A DNA stretch of 64,000 bases from Apostichopus japonicus. Lineage: Eukaryota; Echinodermata; Holothuroidea; Aspidochirotida; Stichopodidae. A program made the translations under genes and the position numbers. The notes under the pieces were generated by a model. That model was not told the origin of the DNA, made no database searches, and saw nothing but the letters and a program-made list of their open reading frames with translations. Position 1 is the first letter of the stretch. Each line of letters begins with the position of its first letter. Positions 1 through 13,200 of the stretch are shown one piece after another. The DNA is taken from NCBI RefSeq assembly GCF_037975245.1, contig NC_092579.1, forward strand, positions 1,123,001 to 1,187,000. The letters are read 5' to 3'.

Positions 1-732
1 TTACTTATCAGCAAGGTTTGCATCACTAATATATGTAATTAATCAAAACAAATGGTCTACATTTGATCATAGCCCTCTTCTATGTAGAGGGTGCACAAGG
101 TGAGAGTGCCTGGAACCAATCTTAAACACAGATGGCAGCCAGTCGGGACAATTTTTGTAATGCTAATACATCTCTAAACTGTCCTCCCATATCATGCTTC
201 AAAGCACTCATATTGACAATATAAACAATTCCTAATCTTTATCTGATAAAAACATGATATTCCTACTGACACTATGAGTTCTCTGAAGTGGAACATGATA
301 GGACAGTATAGGGAAACATTGTCCCAACTGAGTGCAGATGGAGTACTTTGTATTTCGTAACTACAATGTAAAAACTCTACTGTACTTAATGTGGCATGAA
401 CTTGGGGGTGAGGGGAGTGAGGGAAGGGAGAGGAAGGGTGGTTCTGTTTGTTCTGTTTTTTTTCTTCTTTTGGTACTCTTTTCTAATTGTAAAGTTCTGT
501 ATATTTTTTTAGGGAGTGTTACTACCCGACAAGCCCTATAGGGTTTTTTAGTACACTTCCTTTCACAAGTTTTGTTTCTTATCTCCTTCTATGTCATATG
601 TCATACTTATGTTGTGATAGAACAAAAATAAATAAAATAAAAAATAAAACCGTAAAGCCCTTGGAGGACTTTCTCCAACAACAATATAAGTAATGCTCTT
701 GTTTGTAAACTGGCTGGATTAATGATAATAAC
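1..732. other. non-coding flank, no recognisable gene
   Basis: AT-rich sequence with an A-rich stretch around 625-650 containing several aataaa motifs. I see no convincing coding exon; the missing fucosidase C-terminus is not recognisable here. Confidence 0.4.
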
Positions 733-2412
733 ATTGTCCACTGTATTACATTCATATAGCTACATATGCTTAGTTATGAAAGTATCGAGGGTCTTTAGAA
801 GCTATCTGGAGGAGTTGTCCACTGTATTACATTCATATAGCTACATATGCTTAGTTATGAAAGTATTGAGGGTCTTTAGAAGCTATCTGGAGGAGTTGTC
901 CACTGTATTACATTCATGTAGCTACATATGCTTAGTTATGAAAGTATTGAGGGTCTTTAGAAGCTATCTGGAGGAGTTGTCCACTGTATTACATTCATAT
1001 AGCTATTTGCTTAGTTATGAAAGTATTGAGGGTCTTTAGAAGCTATCTGGAGGAGTTGTCCACTGTATTACATTCATATAGCTATTTGCTTAGTTATGAA
1101 AGTATTGAGGGTCTTTAGAAGCTATCTGGAGGAGTTGTCCACTGTATTACATTCATATAGCTATTTGCTTAGTTATGAAAGTATTGAGGGTCTTTAGAAG
1201 CTATCTGGAGGAGTTGTCCACTGTATTACATTCACATAGCTATTTGCTTAGTTATGAAAGTATTGAGGGTCTTTAGAAGCTATCTGGAGGAGTTGTCCAC
1301 TGTATTACATTCACATAGCTATTTGCTTAGTTATGAGAGTATTGAGGGTCTTTAGAAGCTATCTGGAGGAGTTGTCCACTGTATTACATTCACATAGCTA
1401 TATGCTTAGTTATGAAAGTATTGAGGGTCTTTAGAAGCTATCTGGAGGAGTTGTCCACTGTATTACATTCACATAGCTATTTGCTTAGTTATGAGAGTAT
1501 TGAGGGTCTTTAGAAGCTATCTGGAGGAGTTGTCCACTGTATTGCATTCACATAGCTATATGCTTAGTTATGAAAGTATTGAGGGTCTTTAGAAGCTATC
1601 TGGAGGAGTTGTCCACTGTATTGCATTCATATAGCTATATGCTTAGTTATGAAAGTATTGAGGGTCTTTAGAAGCTATCTGGAGGAGTTGTCCACTGTAT
1701 TACATTCATATAGCTACATATGCTTAGTTATGAAAGTATTGAGGGTCTTTAGAAGCTATCTGGAGGAGTTGTCCACTGTATTACATTCATATAACTATAT
1801 GCTTAGTAATGAAAGTATTGAGGGTCTTTAGAAGCTATCTGGAGGAGTTGTCCACTGTATTACATTCATATAGCTACATATGCTTAGTTATGAAAGTATT
1901 GAGGGTCTTTAGAAGCTATCTGGAGGAGTTGTCCACTGTATTACATTCATATAGCTACATATGCTTAGTTATGAAAGTATTGAGGGTCTTTAGAAGCTAT
2001 CTGGAGGAGTTGTCCACTGTATTACATTCATATAGCTACATATGCTTAGTTATGAAAGTATTGAGGGTCTTTAGAAGCTATCTGGAGGAGTTGTCCACTG
2101 TATTATATTCATATAGCTACATATGCTTAGTTATGAAAAGTATTGAGGGTCTTTAGAAGCTATCTGGAGGAGTTGTCCACTGTATTACATTCATATAGCT
2201 ACATATGCTTAGTTATGAAAGTATTGAGGGTCTTTAGAAGCTATCTGGAGGAGTTGTCCACTGTATTACATTCATATAGCTATATGCTTAGTTATGAAAG
2301 TATTGAGGGTCTTTAGAAGCTATCTGGAGGAGTTGTCCACTGTATTACATTCATATAGCTACATATGCTTAGTTATGAAAGTATTGAGGGTCTTTAGAAG
2401 CTATCTGGAGGA
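733..2412. repeat. 21-copy 79/81-bp tandem array
   Basis: Starts of the unit (ttgtccactg) occur 21 times in a row. Copies differ mainly in one spot: gctacatatgcttag gives an 81-bp unit, while gctatttgc or gctatatgc gives 79 bp. The 81-bp form is 27 codons without a stop, which creates artefactual plus-strand open frames of 60-115 residues. One copy near 2140 has an extra A. Divergence between copies is very low, so expansion is recent. Confidence 0.95.
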
Positions 2413-3560
2413 ATTAATAAGCTAAATGGATTAAACTGCAATTATAATATTCTGATCTAATGTTCCTGTGTAGCCAGAGCGGTCAACCAGTTTAATCAGA
2501 AAGCTGGCCAGCAGGCCTGGAGATTCCTGGCCTTATAAAGTTACATAGCTATCAATCACATGATTGATATTACCGACTGTGGAAAATGTGTCCTAAAGTC
2601 AAGTACCTGAACATCAGAAGAGAGTTTTCGATAACTTGACCATTGCAAAGTTATTACCCTTCTGAAAGTTACAGATAAAAATCATTAGAGGAAGTGAAAA
2701 AACCCTCTCAGTCACATAAAAGAGCAAAGGTCAAATCCTGCGACATTTTATGACATGGAAATGCCATTCATCACAGAAAGGGTTTGTGTTGGAGAGCTTA
2801 GAAAGTTTTCAGACTTTGCCCTCTGATGACCTCAAATGACCTTCACAGAAACCACTGTTTCTTTTACTCAATACGGTGCATGCACATACTAATATGAAGT
2901 TCATCCTCGTTTACAACGTTTCAGACTTTGATCTCAAATGACCTTTGAACTCTTCTGCAGAAAACAAAAGGGTTTTTCTCATATATAAGATGCATCCACG
3001 TACCAAATATAAAGTTCCCCTACCATAGGTAGTTTTTGAGTTATCGTGTTTACAAGCCAAGATGTCACACACACACCATCGCATACAGTAGATTCCTTTT
3101 GCCTCTGGCAATGAATCAGAAGGTGTCCATCCTCAACTTTTCATACTAGAGGCCAACTTGTTCTACAGTTCTCTAAATCTCAAAAAAGACCATTCCTTCC
3201 AGGAGTTCTTTTAACATGTGTATGGCAGGCAGGGGAAGGATAGGGGCAGGACAGGTGGTGCAAGGGGGAGGGACGGTTACGGTATCCCCCATGATATTAA
3301 ATGCCCCTTTCAGAAATTGACACAAATTGTGCAGCCTTGAATCTACTGATAAATCATTTGAGTAAACAAACCAGTGTCACTAATTTCCTGGCTATGAGTC
3401 TAATTATCTGTCTAAGAAGATTATCTTTCTTTGGAACAGTAACATATAATATTTAAGCACTCTGCAAAGAAGCCAACTATGAAGTCGTTCAAGCGTAATT
3501 AACAGTGATCTTGCCTGGCCATGCAGTTTGTGTACACAAGAGTGATAAGTATCCAGCTCT
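2413..3560. other. non-coding, dispersed repeat remnants
   Basis: Contains repeated phrases such as cagactttg...ctcaaatgacctt at about 2810-2840 and 2925-2950, typical of an old dispersed repeat rich in TGACCT half-sites. No supported gene. Confidence 0.4.
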
Positions 3561-3564
3561 ACAA

Positions 3565-3872
3565 CTTGAGAGCGTGGTGGCCAATAGGCTAAGGCGTCGG
3601 ACTCGTGATCCAAGGATTGCTGGTTCGATTCCTGCCTAGTTCATTACGTTGTGTTCTTGGGCAAGATGCTTTATCTCACTTGCCTCTCTCCACCCAGGGG
3701 TTAAATGGGTACCTGTGAGGTAACTTGTCATTGGGCTCAGTATATAACTGCTGCCGACTGGAGGGATTGTCTCTGGGACAGGTTTTCATTGACCAGGGGT
3801 AATATAACGTCTGTAAAGCGCTTTGAGACCTATCGCTGGTATAAAGCGCTATATAAAATATATATATATATC
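3565..3872 (+). mobile_element. tRNA-derived SINE with LINE-type tail
   Basis: A tRNA-like head has an A-box-like stretch around 3578-3592 and a perfect B box ggttcgattcc at 3622-3632. A unique body follows, then a tail containing gtaaagcgctttgagacc and ataaagcgctatataaa ending in a TA microsatellite. That tail type is shared with L2/CR1-type LINEs in many animals, which suggests mobilisation by such a LINE. No clear target-site duplication was found. Confidence 0.75.
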
Positions 3873-4063
3873 TGGAGGAAGTATAAACTTTCTGCTGAAA
3901 ACCGGACCTGTGGCCCATATATCGGAAATTCAAGAGTGTTCAGTTCTGTAAGGTGCACTTTCATAGCATGCCCTTCTCAAAGCAATGGGTAGAAATCTCC
4001 TTACATGTCTGGTACAAGCACTACCTACTAACAAGAAGAAAACTGATTCTTGGTTTTTCTTAC

Positions 4064-4234
4064 CAAACTCCATGAGTTAGAGAGTCATTTTGATGCTGCC
4101 AAGGCTTGGTTGAGTAGACAGCCTCACCATTAACAGAAAGCCACTTGCCCATGTCACGTAGCCGTTCTTCAAAGATGGGGGCTATGCGACCGTCGTGTGT
4201 TGGACCAACATTCATCAATAAATTCCCACCGCAG
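4064..4234 (-). CDS. alpha-L-fucosidase exon 7
   Basis: Codes for [20 protein letters not shown] and on to [16 protein letters not shown]...LTHGVW. GGNxLLNxGPxxDG and GEAIYxTxPW are standard GH29 blocks near the end of the barrel. Acceptor gacag, donor gtaaga; ends in phase 2. No compatible downstream exon was recognised between 1 and 4063. Confidence 0.92.
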
Positions 4235-7200
4235 CTGTCGAAGAAACAATATGAAATGTTGATTCATCTAAGGGGAATGATTCTTTTGTCCTGGCAACCT
4301 AAACATTCAAACTGAGTATCGTCTGGCCTCTGAAGTCTTACTGTCTAAATGCCAGTGGGATTCACCACATTAATAACATAAAACCAGTTTTCATTGAAAA
4401 TACAGTTCATTTTCGCATAATACGAAAAGGAAAACAAAAGAAAAACAAGTCCATTTTAACTGTCAATCTTTATATGACATAAGAAAACATGTCAAATGGC
4501 AGCCTTCTTACATATCTCAAAGATAAAACATTTTAAATATTAGTCCAGATTGTTTTTTCCAGCCTTTATCTTAATTATATTTATAAACGTGATCATATGA
4601 CTTCTTTCATGTGCACGAGATGACATAATGTACAAAGCAAATTTCTTGTTTGAAGAAACCGCTTTTTTTTTCTACATGTGGTTCTGCCCATTAACTGCAG
4701 GCAAGACTTGAAGCAAGTTCAAAATAAAGGACTTATTATTCTCTATGAGTATTGTCATGAATTTTCCTACTTCCAAAGTGATTTTTTCCAATGAAACGAA
4801 ACAGAACAGAAACGGTATAAACCACACTGACCATTTGTATTGGAACTTCTTTGAGATACTGCTGGGCTTTAATACAGAGAAAACTTTGAAACTCTTTATT
4901 GATATACTATATTTGTATTTCTATTGATAACATACCATAGTGAATCCCAGTAACACTAATCATATTATACTCTCACTTCTTAACATTCCCATGTGACCTT
5001 TGACATCTTCAAATGGATAAACAGATGGACATAGAATCCTAATGCCATGACAAACTTGCTTCATTACAGCTGTTAGCAAATTGAGCTAAAATGCGACTAA
5101 ACCCTCCTTCCTTGCTTCCTTTCTTCTTTCTTACTGATAAAGCAGAGTTGCATAACTTTAGCTTCTCCGCTAAGTTTGCAATCATCATCGTGTAATTACT
5201 GGAATGAGCCTAGCTTGGTCAAGCTGCAGTTATATGATCGCCTCCTCATGACCTTAGGCAAGCTTCCTCTCACGGTTTTGTAATTCAACGTTGCCACCAT
5301 TATTGCAAGCTCACCTGATAGTCTCCATGAGAATTTTGATCAGTTCCTCGATGGTGAAGTAATCATCCAAAGTGGCGTCACGTCGATAACCCCAGGATAA
5401 TTTATCAATGGTCATGCAGTTCTCCCATTTATGTTTGACCAAGTGGCCTAGAAAGAAAGTATTATACAGACAGAAATGAAGAAATTTGTTACATCATCCA
5501 CACAAAAATCAAATTCTGAAACTCTTTACCATTACATGTAGGCCTACCCTCACAGGCTGTTTGCAGAACACAAACAGTCTGTACATGTACAAAACAGCTT
5601 TTTTTCCCCTCCTGGTTCTTCGAAAATTGTTGCAGAACGAAAGTAAAGAGTTTCTACTGGCGTGGGAAGATTTCAAAAAGATTATTTTCCCAGGTATAGT
5701 GAATTATTGACTGATTACTTGGTTGAAAGTAAAGCGGAAACGAGTGTGTGAAGATGGATTTCCCCGTGCTTGTCCCCTCCGTGATTAATGCAACTCTGGA
5801 AAAACATCTCTTACTTTGATACAAAATTCATAAGGGTAAAAATCCTCATTGCATTAACGCAAATGTGAGTGGGCAGCAACTGAATGGCCCCAAGTAACAA
5901 ATATATCAGATGTTCAAACTTGGCAGAGGCAGAAATACTTAGACCTGCCCAAGGGGACATAGAGTCCTGGGAATAAAAAAGTTTGGTATCAAAGGCATCT
6001 CTGGCTTGTTTTTCTCCTTCTTCTACTTGTTTTGTATTACATGGAAAGACCTTAATGCTTATTTCGTGTACAGGGCAACAAGTTGGAGAGATGTAACACA
6101 GGTCATATTGGACAATGTTTTCCTTCACCTCGCCACAGTTAATGGCTTTAGAAATGTTTAGAGGTCACTTTTCTGTCCCATATTAGCATATTTAACCTTT
6201 CTAGAATTTAAAAAAAAGAAGATTCTTAGGAGTTTCTGAATTATACCCAAATTATTGGGAGGTGCTAGAGTCTGTAGACATTAAAATATTTCAAAAAGGA
6301 AATATAGTTTGAGAGTTGGGGGGGAAAAGGATTGCTAAAATTGAGGGTAGTTATTGTTTACTTGATGACTGAGGGCAGTTATTGTTTACTTGATGACTGT
6401 CAGTTACAAGGCGAGCAGCAGAGTTTTGCAGAAGTTGAAGTTTTTGAAGTTGATGCAAAGGAAGGCCGACTGAAAAGCAAACTGCTGCGATAATCCAATC
6501 GAGAGGTGACGAAGGCATGAATTAAATTAATGGTAGAATTTTGTGCCAGGATATATTCCAAATTTTGGCAATTTTCCAAATAGCGTATGAGGCAGACCTA
6601 CGTTTATTTACCACATGAGTCGACATGCTACCAGAATCATCGAATGTTACACCAAGATTACGATCAGTACAGGAAGGAGCAATACTGATACCACTAATCC
6701 GTCTGTCACAAGGAGAAGCAGAATATCTGTCGCTAAATTTGGATGAGAAGTGTATTATTTCAGTTTTGTCATCATTTAGGGCTAGCATATTAGCATGCAT
6801 CCAATGCCGGATATCACTAATGCAGGACTTGATTTGATCGACGGGGACCGTATACCTCTCTTACAAGTGACATACAGTAGGGTGTGGTCGGCATTCAACA
6901 AATAGTTTAACCCATAACAGAGTATAATGTCTTCAAAGAAGGGGGGGGGGGGTTGTAAAGACTAAATGAGACCGGTCCCAGAACTGAACCTTGCAGGATG
7001 CCGCAGTCACGTGCCACAGCCTCCGACGCGAGCGATCCAATACTCCTAGGCTGCACTTTACCCTTAAGATATGAACTGAACCATTCAAACACTGATCCGG
7101 ATATTCCAAACCAATGACACAACCTGTGTAAAAGTATAGTATGCTCGTTTGTTTCGAAGGCAGCACTTAAATCTAATAAAATTAGGATGACATCATTATG

Positions 7201-10200
7201 CCGATCCGGAGCACTTCAGCACATCATTATGCACTCTAAGAAGTGCAGTTTCCGTACAACAACCCTCCAGGGAAGCTGATTGACATTTAGCATAAAGGTC
7301 AGTTTGCCTTAGATTATGCTTTCAGTTGTTTGAACACAGATTTTTCAATATGCTTAGAAAGGAATGACAAATTGGATATCGGGCAGTAGTTTTTAAGATT
7401 TTATTTTCAATTTCACATTTTTTAACAGCAGACGGATTATAACTTGTTTGCAGGTTTCCGGAAATTTGCCCGACCTCATAGATAATTTAATTTATATTTC
7501 AGTTACATTCGGGACAACTTCATCATTACAATGATTCAGTAGATTGACTGAAAGGGGATCAAGAACACAAGATTTCCGTGGACACGCCTGGATCAGATTT
7601 GGTAACAAACTCATGTGTGACAGGCTCAAAACGTGTCGAACCTTAAGGGAGTTGACTGCTGATGGTCAATAGGCATTAGAAGTGGGAGACTTTCTCTAAT
7701 TTTGAATATTTTGGTCTGAACAAATTTAGCAAACATATCGGGCAATTTCACAGTTGCAACATCAGGCAAAATAGAGGTAATTAATTGCTCTGAACCTATT
7801 ATACTGTCAATGAGACTAAACAGTTTTTTTTTGGTCTGCGTTCGCTATTCTGTCACGTTGATAATCTGCATGGGGGTCATTCAACAGTTTTCCGTATGAA
7901 CCTTGAGCTGCTTTGACAATTTCACGACGGACTTCTAATCCAGTTTAATACAATTTCCTCTCCAATTTAAGGCAAGTCACGGCGCGCTTCGAGTTACTGC
8001 TCGGAAAACCACGGAGCCCTCTGTTTATCGAGAAACGATTTCATGATAGTTGTTGCCAGATCATTAATGATGGATTTCAGTTCACTGTTGTATTGATTGA
8101 ATCAGAAATACAGGGGTCACTAAGAGACATTGGGGGTATGAGCCCAGAGAGCGACAACTCTACTCTCTCTTGTAGGACTTCGATGTTAATGTCATTTAAT
8201 TTCTATACGATAGATAGAAGCTGGGGGGACAAGAAAGGTCAGTGGTGAAGTGAAGCGTGATCAGAAGTTATCAGCCAGTCGTGATCCATGCTTTTAAATA
8301 AATTGGCCAGTTTCTCTTTTCATACTAAAGATCCAAGGTGTGACCCTTGTTATGCGTCTGAACATTGACATGTTGATGAAGGCCCAGTGAATGGAGTAGA
8401 TCAAGGAACTTATGGGAATGAACATTATCGGAGGCTTCAACGTGTATGTTTTATTCCCCAAGTATTATCAGACGTCCCCGAGAATGAATCACCTTTTCAG
8501 AAAAGTCAGTAAGAAACTCCGACAGATTTCCGGATGGGGGGTCTGTACACAACAGCATGACATATAACTTCAGATGTGACATGCACATTAGCTTCTAACA
8601 ACTCAAACGTTTTGAAATGTGGGGGATTGTTGAATCATAATTTCTAATTGGATTAACAATTAGGAGACTCCTCGGTATCTGGTGAATATCAAATCCACTC
8701 AACACCGACTGAACACATTGTGTTATTGTTATATCCCAAGTAGCTAGTGAACCAAGTCTCTGTCATCACAAACATGTCAGTATCATTCTGCAATATTGAG
8801 TCTGCCACGAGCGGAAGTTTTTTAACAACAGAACGAGCATTCCATAAAGTAAACGAGACCGGACACTTTAGTATATATTTGTTAAATATTTTAGGAATAT
8901 GAACTAGAACCCTAAATCTTTTTTCAACTGTTTTAGGAAATGTTGGACGGTGACCCGATGATCTGTTCAATTGGAGTCAGTTCATTGTTGCCATTGTGCA
9001 AATCTGTTGCTTCACACGTAATGGTATTATGAGGTCGAAGCCGTGTACATTCGCCTGCTCGACAACCTCTGTTTTTCCAGATTCTGTTTGTCTTTAAACA
9101 GTTAAATAAATTAACTTGATGACTGCAGGAAGTTTTTGTTTACTTGATGACTGCGGGCAGATATTGTTACTTGGATGACCAAGATTTTGTTGTTGTTTGC
9201 TTGATGACTGAGGGTGGTTGTTTACTTGATGACTGAGGGCAGTTATTATTTACTTGATGACTGAGGGCTGGCAATCCCCATCCCCAACATCACATAACAC
9301 ACGCAGACAAACTCTAGCTAAACCTGAACAAATGATTACAACTAGACTGATGGATATATTTTGTTCCATTTATATAAAACCTGATCTAAAACCAGAAGTT
9401 TGTCAGATGAGAACTTTGCTTACATTTGGTATTCTGGTCATGGAATTTTTATATAAATGATACATAGTGACAAAGACCAGTACAAGGAGATGGAAGCCAG
9501 AATGGAGAAGTAAAGCTTTAACAAACTGGATATTAAGATTTGATGTTTGATGTAATATATCCTTTCAACGCACTGGGACGATCCCTACACATGATTCATA
9601 TGTGAATTATCTGATTAAGATCAACATCTATAAAGAGAGTTCAGTTTGTATATTTACCTGGATTGTAACGATCATCGCAAGAGAAGAATCCACCATGGGT
9701 GCATTTAGCCTCCTTACCCCATCGATCATTTGTGACAACTGTATCCTTTACTGGGCTGTATGAGAGTAGAAACAAATGAATGGTTTGACGATGCTGTATG
9801 AGAGTAGAAACAAATGAATGTTTTGACTATGCTGTATGAGAATAGAAACAAATGAAGGTTTGGACCACGCTGTATGAGAATAGAAACAAATGAATGTTTT
9901 GACTACGCTGTTTGAGAGGTGAAAACTGAAAGACTAATGTTTTGACTACCGTATGCTGTATTAGGGGCAAAAACAGATTTAATGTTTTGACTATGTGTGA
10001 GGGGTGGAAACTGATGGATTAATGTTTTGACTATGCTGTATGAGGGGTTAAAACAGACAGATTAATGTTTTGACTATGCTGTGTGAGGGGCAGAAACTGA
10101 TAGATTAATGTTTTGACTAAGCTGTCTGAGGGGCGGAAATAGGTTCATGTATTGACTATCCTGTGTAAGAGGCAGAAACAGACAGATTAATGTTTTGACT

Positions 10201-13200
10201 ATGCTGTGTATGAGGCAGAAACAGATTGATGTTTTGACTATGCTGTTTGAGGGGCGGAAATAGGTTCATGTATTGACTATAGGCTGTGTATGAGGCAGAA
10301 ACAGATTGATGTTGTCATGTTGTCAGAAATCAAGGACCAGAATATGAAACCACAGGAGTGAGTTTAATACTGTACAACCTTGTTGACTATAGGCTGTGTG
10401 AGGGGCAAACACAGATGGATGTTTTGATATGGTCAGACTTTAAGAACTTGGAACATGAGTATGGTAGAATGAGGGAACTAGTTTACAACCTCACCTACCA
10501 ACCTGTGCAGTGTGCTTGATAATACACTTCTTGGTTCTTGGTTCAATTCTTGGTTACAGCAACGTTCACAACTTCTTCAAACAAACCTCTCATTATAGAG
10601 CCAAGCCAAGAAATGTGTCGAGTTCCAATATTCACTTCCGGCTTCCCAGTCACCGTCAGCCCAAAGAACCTCTGGTTTGTAAGTATTGACTAGTTCGCTC
10701 AACTGAGGTGTCATCACCAGCTGAAAGAGGTCAAGGGTCAAATGTCACGCGTAGCTATCAACGTTTTATAATGTACCAACGCGATAGTGCTCAACTAGCT
10801 TCAATAGGCTCACTTGATGAAATGAACAATTTGAGAGTATTTCCTTCTGCAGATTAGGCTACATCACAGCCTAGTTAAATCTGCAGCCTGGCATGAAATT
10901 TAATTGGTAGATCAATGCAGATTGTTTGTATTTGGAGACAGCCAGTTGAGACCAGTTTTAAGAGGTAAGTATACCACACTACATGCCACACGGTACTTTC
11001 AAGCATACTCCACTGGAAGCAAATATATGGCAAAAGTAACATATCCATAATCTAACAGCAACAGGATAAATTCAGAGTGCTGTTACTGTTGTCAAACTTG
11101 TTTTGAAGCATATCATGACAGTACAGTTTATAAACAAGAGGTTTTTTGAAAAACCTGCTGTGACATAAATGCTGAAAATCGGATATACGTATATATCATA
11201 TCATGTTTAATTCTTTTGTAACTTAACCATTGCACAATCAATCATAAACAACACTGCAACATATTGCTAACTTATGTTGCCAAATATTCCACCTTCAGTC
11301 TGAAACATGCTAAACATCATGAGCCAGTTTGTGAGAATGTGAAACATGATCCTGAAATAATTGTTGATTGTACACCTTGTATGACACCCTTATTTCAAAA
11401 CTTGTCTGTCACAGATTACTACTGGAATCAGTCGTTAGTTGTTCTTCTAGTTTGATGCACATACTTTACAAGATCACCATCAATAGGCTGATATCAGTCT
11501 AGACAATCCCTGCCATTAACAAGCGGACCCCTGCATTCATATCACCTTCTCCAGCTTTAAATCCTTTTGATGACCCCACTTCCTACACACAGTTCCTGGC
11601 TTTTGGCAAATCATTTCCGATTCCTTTAAGATCACTGGATTTTCGAACAGATTAAAGCGTGGCATTAATTTTTAATTTTCTAAATGTTATTATTTGGTCA
11701 CTTTAACTTGGCACCTGTCAAACACATTGAGCACACCTGCACCGGTTGTAATTTGGTCTTTATAACACTAATTGCTGTTACTACTGTATTACCATCAAAG
11801 ATATGCTTAAACACAGAGCTCTCTAAGACTTTTACAAGAAGTTTCACAGAAGATTGAAGGTTTACAACTTGATAAAACTTACATCAACATACTGTGTAGT
11901 TTTGAAATCATTCTTCTTATCCAGCAGGTATAAGGGATTGAACCACTCAAACAGGGAGAAATATAAACCAAATCGTAGGTGTGTTTCTCTGATTGCTCTT
12001 GAAAGTTCACCTGCGAATAAAGAAGAAATCAATTCTGTCAGACAGGCATCAAGTTACTTTTGTGACCTGTGGTCAAGTCATTGTGAAACAGAGTGAAAGA
12101 TGTAATAATTATAATTATGTATTATATGTATACATATATAATGTTACAGAGAGTTAAATACAAAGGCAGAGCTGTTAACAGGACGAAACACAGAATAATG
12201 TGACTAAAGGACCTTTGACCCCCTCAACAGTTCATATTTGAGAGCAGAAGAGGCTTGCACCTTGAAAATTGCTTCTGCTGAGGCACTTTTTAAATATTTG
12301 CATGATGCATATTTATAGCTGATTTGGAGTGATACTATACAGAAAGTAATGTAAACTGTATCCCCTCAACAAACTTATAAACTTAGTTACAGAGGGCAAG
12401 TCATTTCTAGTTCAGCACACAAATATATACCAAAGGTGTAACATAACAAATTAAGAAAGAGATGTCTGATAATAATCCATTTACCTACAAGATCCCTTCC
12501 AGGGCCTATATCTTTGGCATTCCAGTTCCAAGAAAACTTAGACGGCCAAAGGGTATATCCTTCATGGTGTTTACTCGTCAAGACCACGTACCTAGATAAC
12601 AAAAAAATTTTAAAAATGTAAACAGTCAGTTAGATTTCCTATACTTAATTGGTTTTTTAAGAACCGTTTCACTAAATCCATTTGCTATAGTGTGTGTAAT
12701 AGTACACGAAATACTGTATGTGCTGTACAGTAATTAACGCATGGCCATTAGAAATATTGTATGTGCTGACAGTAAACCCATGGCCATTAGAAAAATTGTA
12801 TGTGCTGTACAGTAAACCCATGGTCATTAGAAATATTGTGCTGTACAGCACACCCATGGCCATTAGGAATATTGTATGTGACTTACTGACTTAGGTGCGT
12901 AGGACGCTGTGTCCCTTTGCCCTCTGGCGAGTAATCCTCCTCCAATTTGGTCTATCTGCTGCGCAACTTTCAACAGCTTGGGTTGTCATACCTAGGTCTT
13001 TCTGGATTAGGTCCTTCCATCTTGAAGGTGGTCGTCCTGGAGGTCTTGGCTTGCTGAAGTCATTCTTGAATGCTTGATATGGAAGCCGGTGCTCCGGCAT
13101 CCTAAAGACTTGGCCGGCCCATTTCAGGCGTCTCTTGCAGATTGCATCATTGATGGTAGTAGTTACATTCAGCCTTTGTCTGATGGTGTTGTTCCTCACT

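Noticed and set aside
722-2156. Plus-strand frames repeating ELSTVLHSYSYICLVMKVLR
   Set aside because: Produced by 81-bp units being a multiple of three; the 79-bp copies break the frame.
733-2412. CRISPR-like array
   Set aside because: Contiguous near-identical units without unique spacers, in a eukaryotic intron or flank.
3565-3640. Possible functional tRNA gene
   Set aside because: Boxes A and B are present, but no clean cloverleaf with acceptor stem is seen, and the sequence continues into a SINE body with a LINE-type tail.
1-4063. Search for the fucosidase C-terminal exons on the minus strand
   Set aside because: No segment resembling the tail domain with a phase-2-compatible acceptor was recognised, so they probably lie outside the window.
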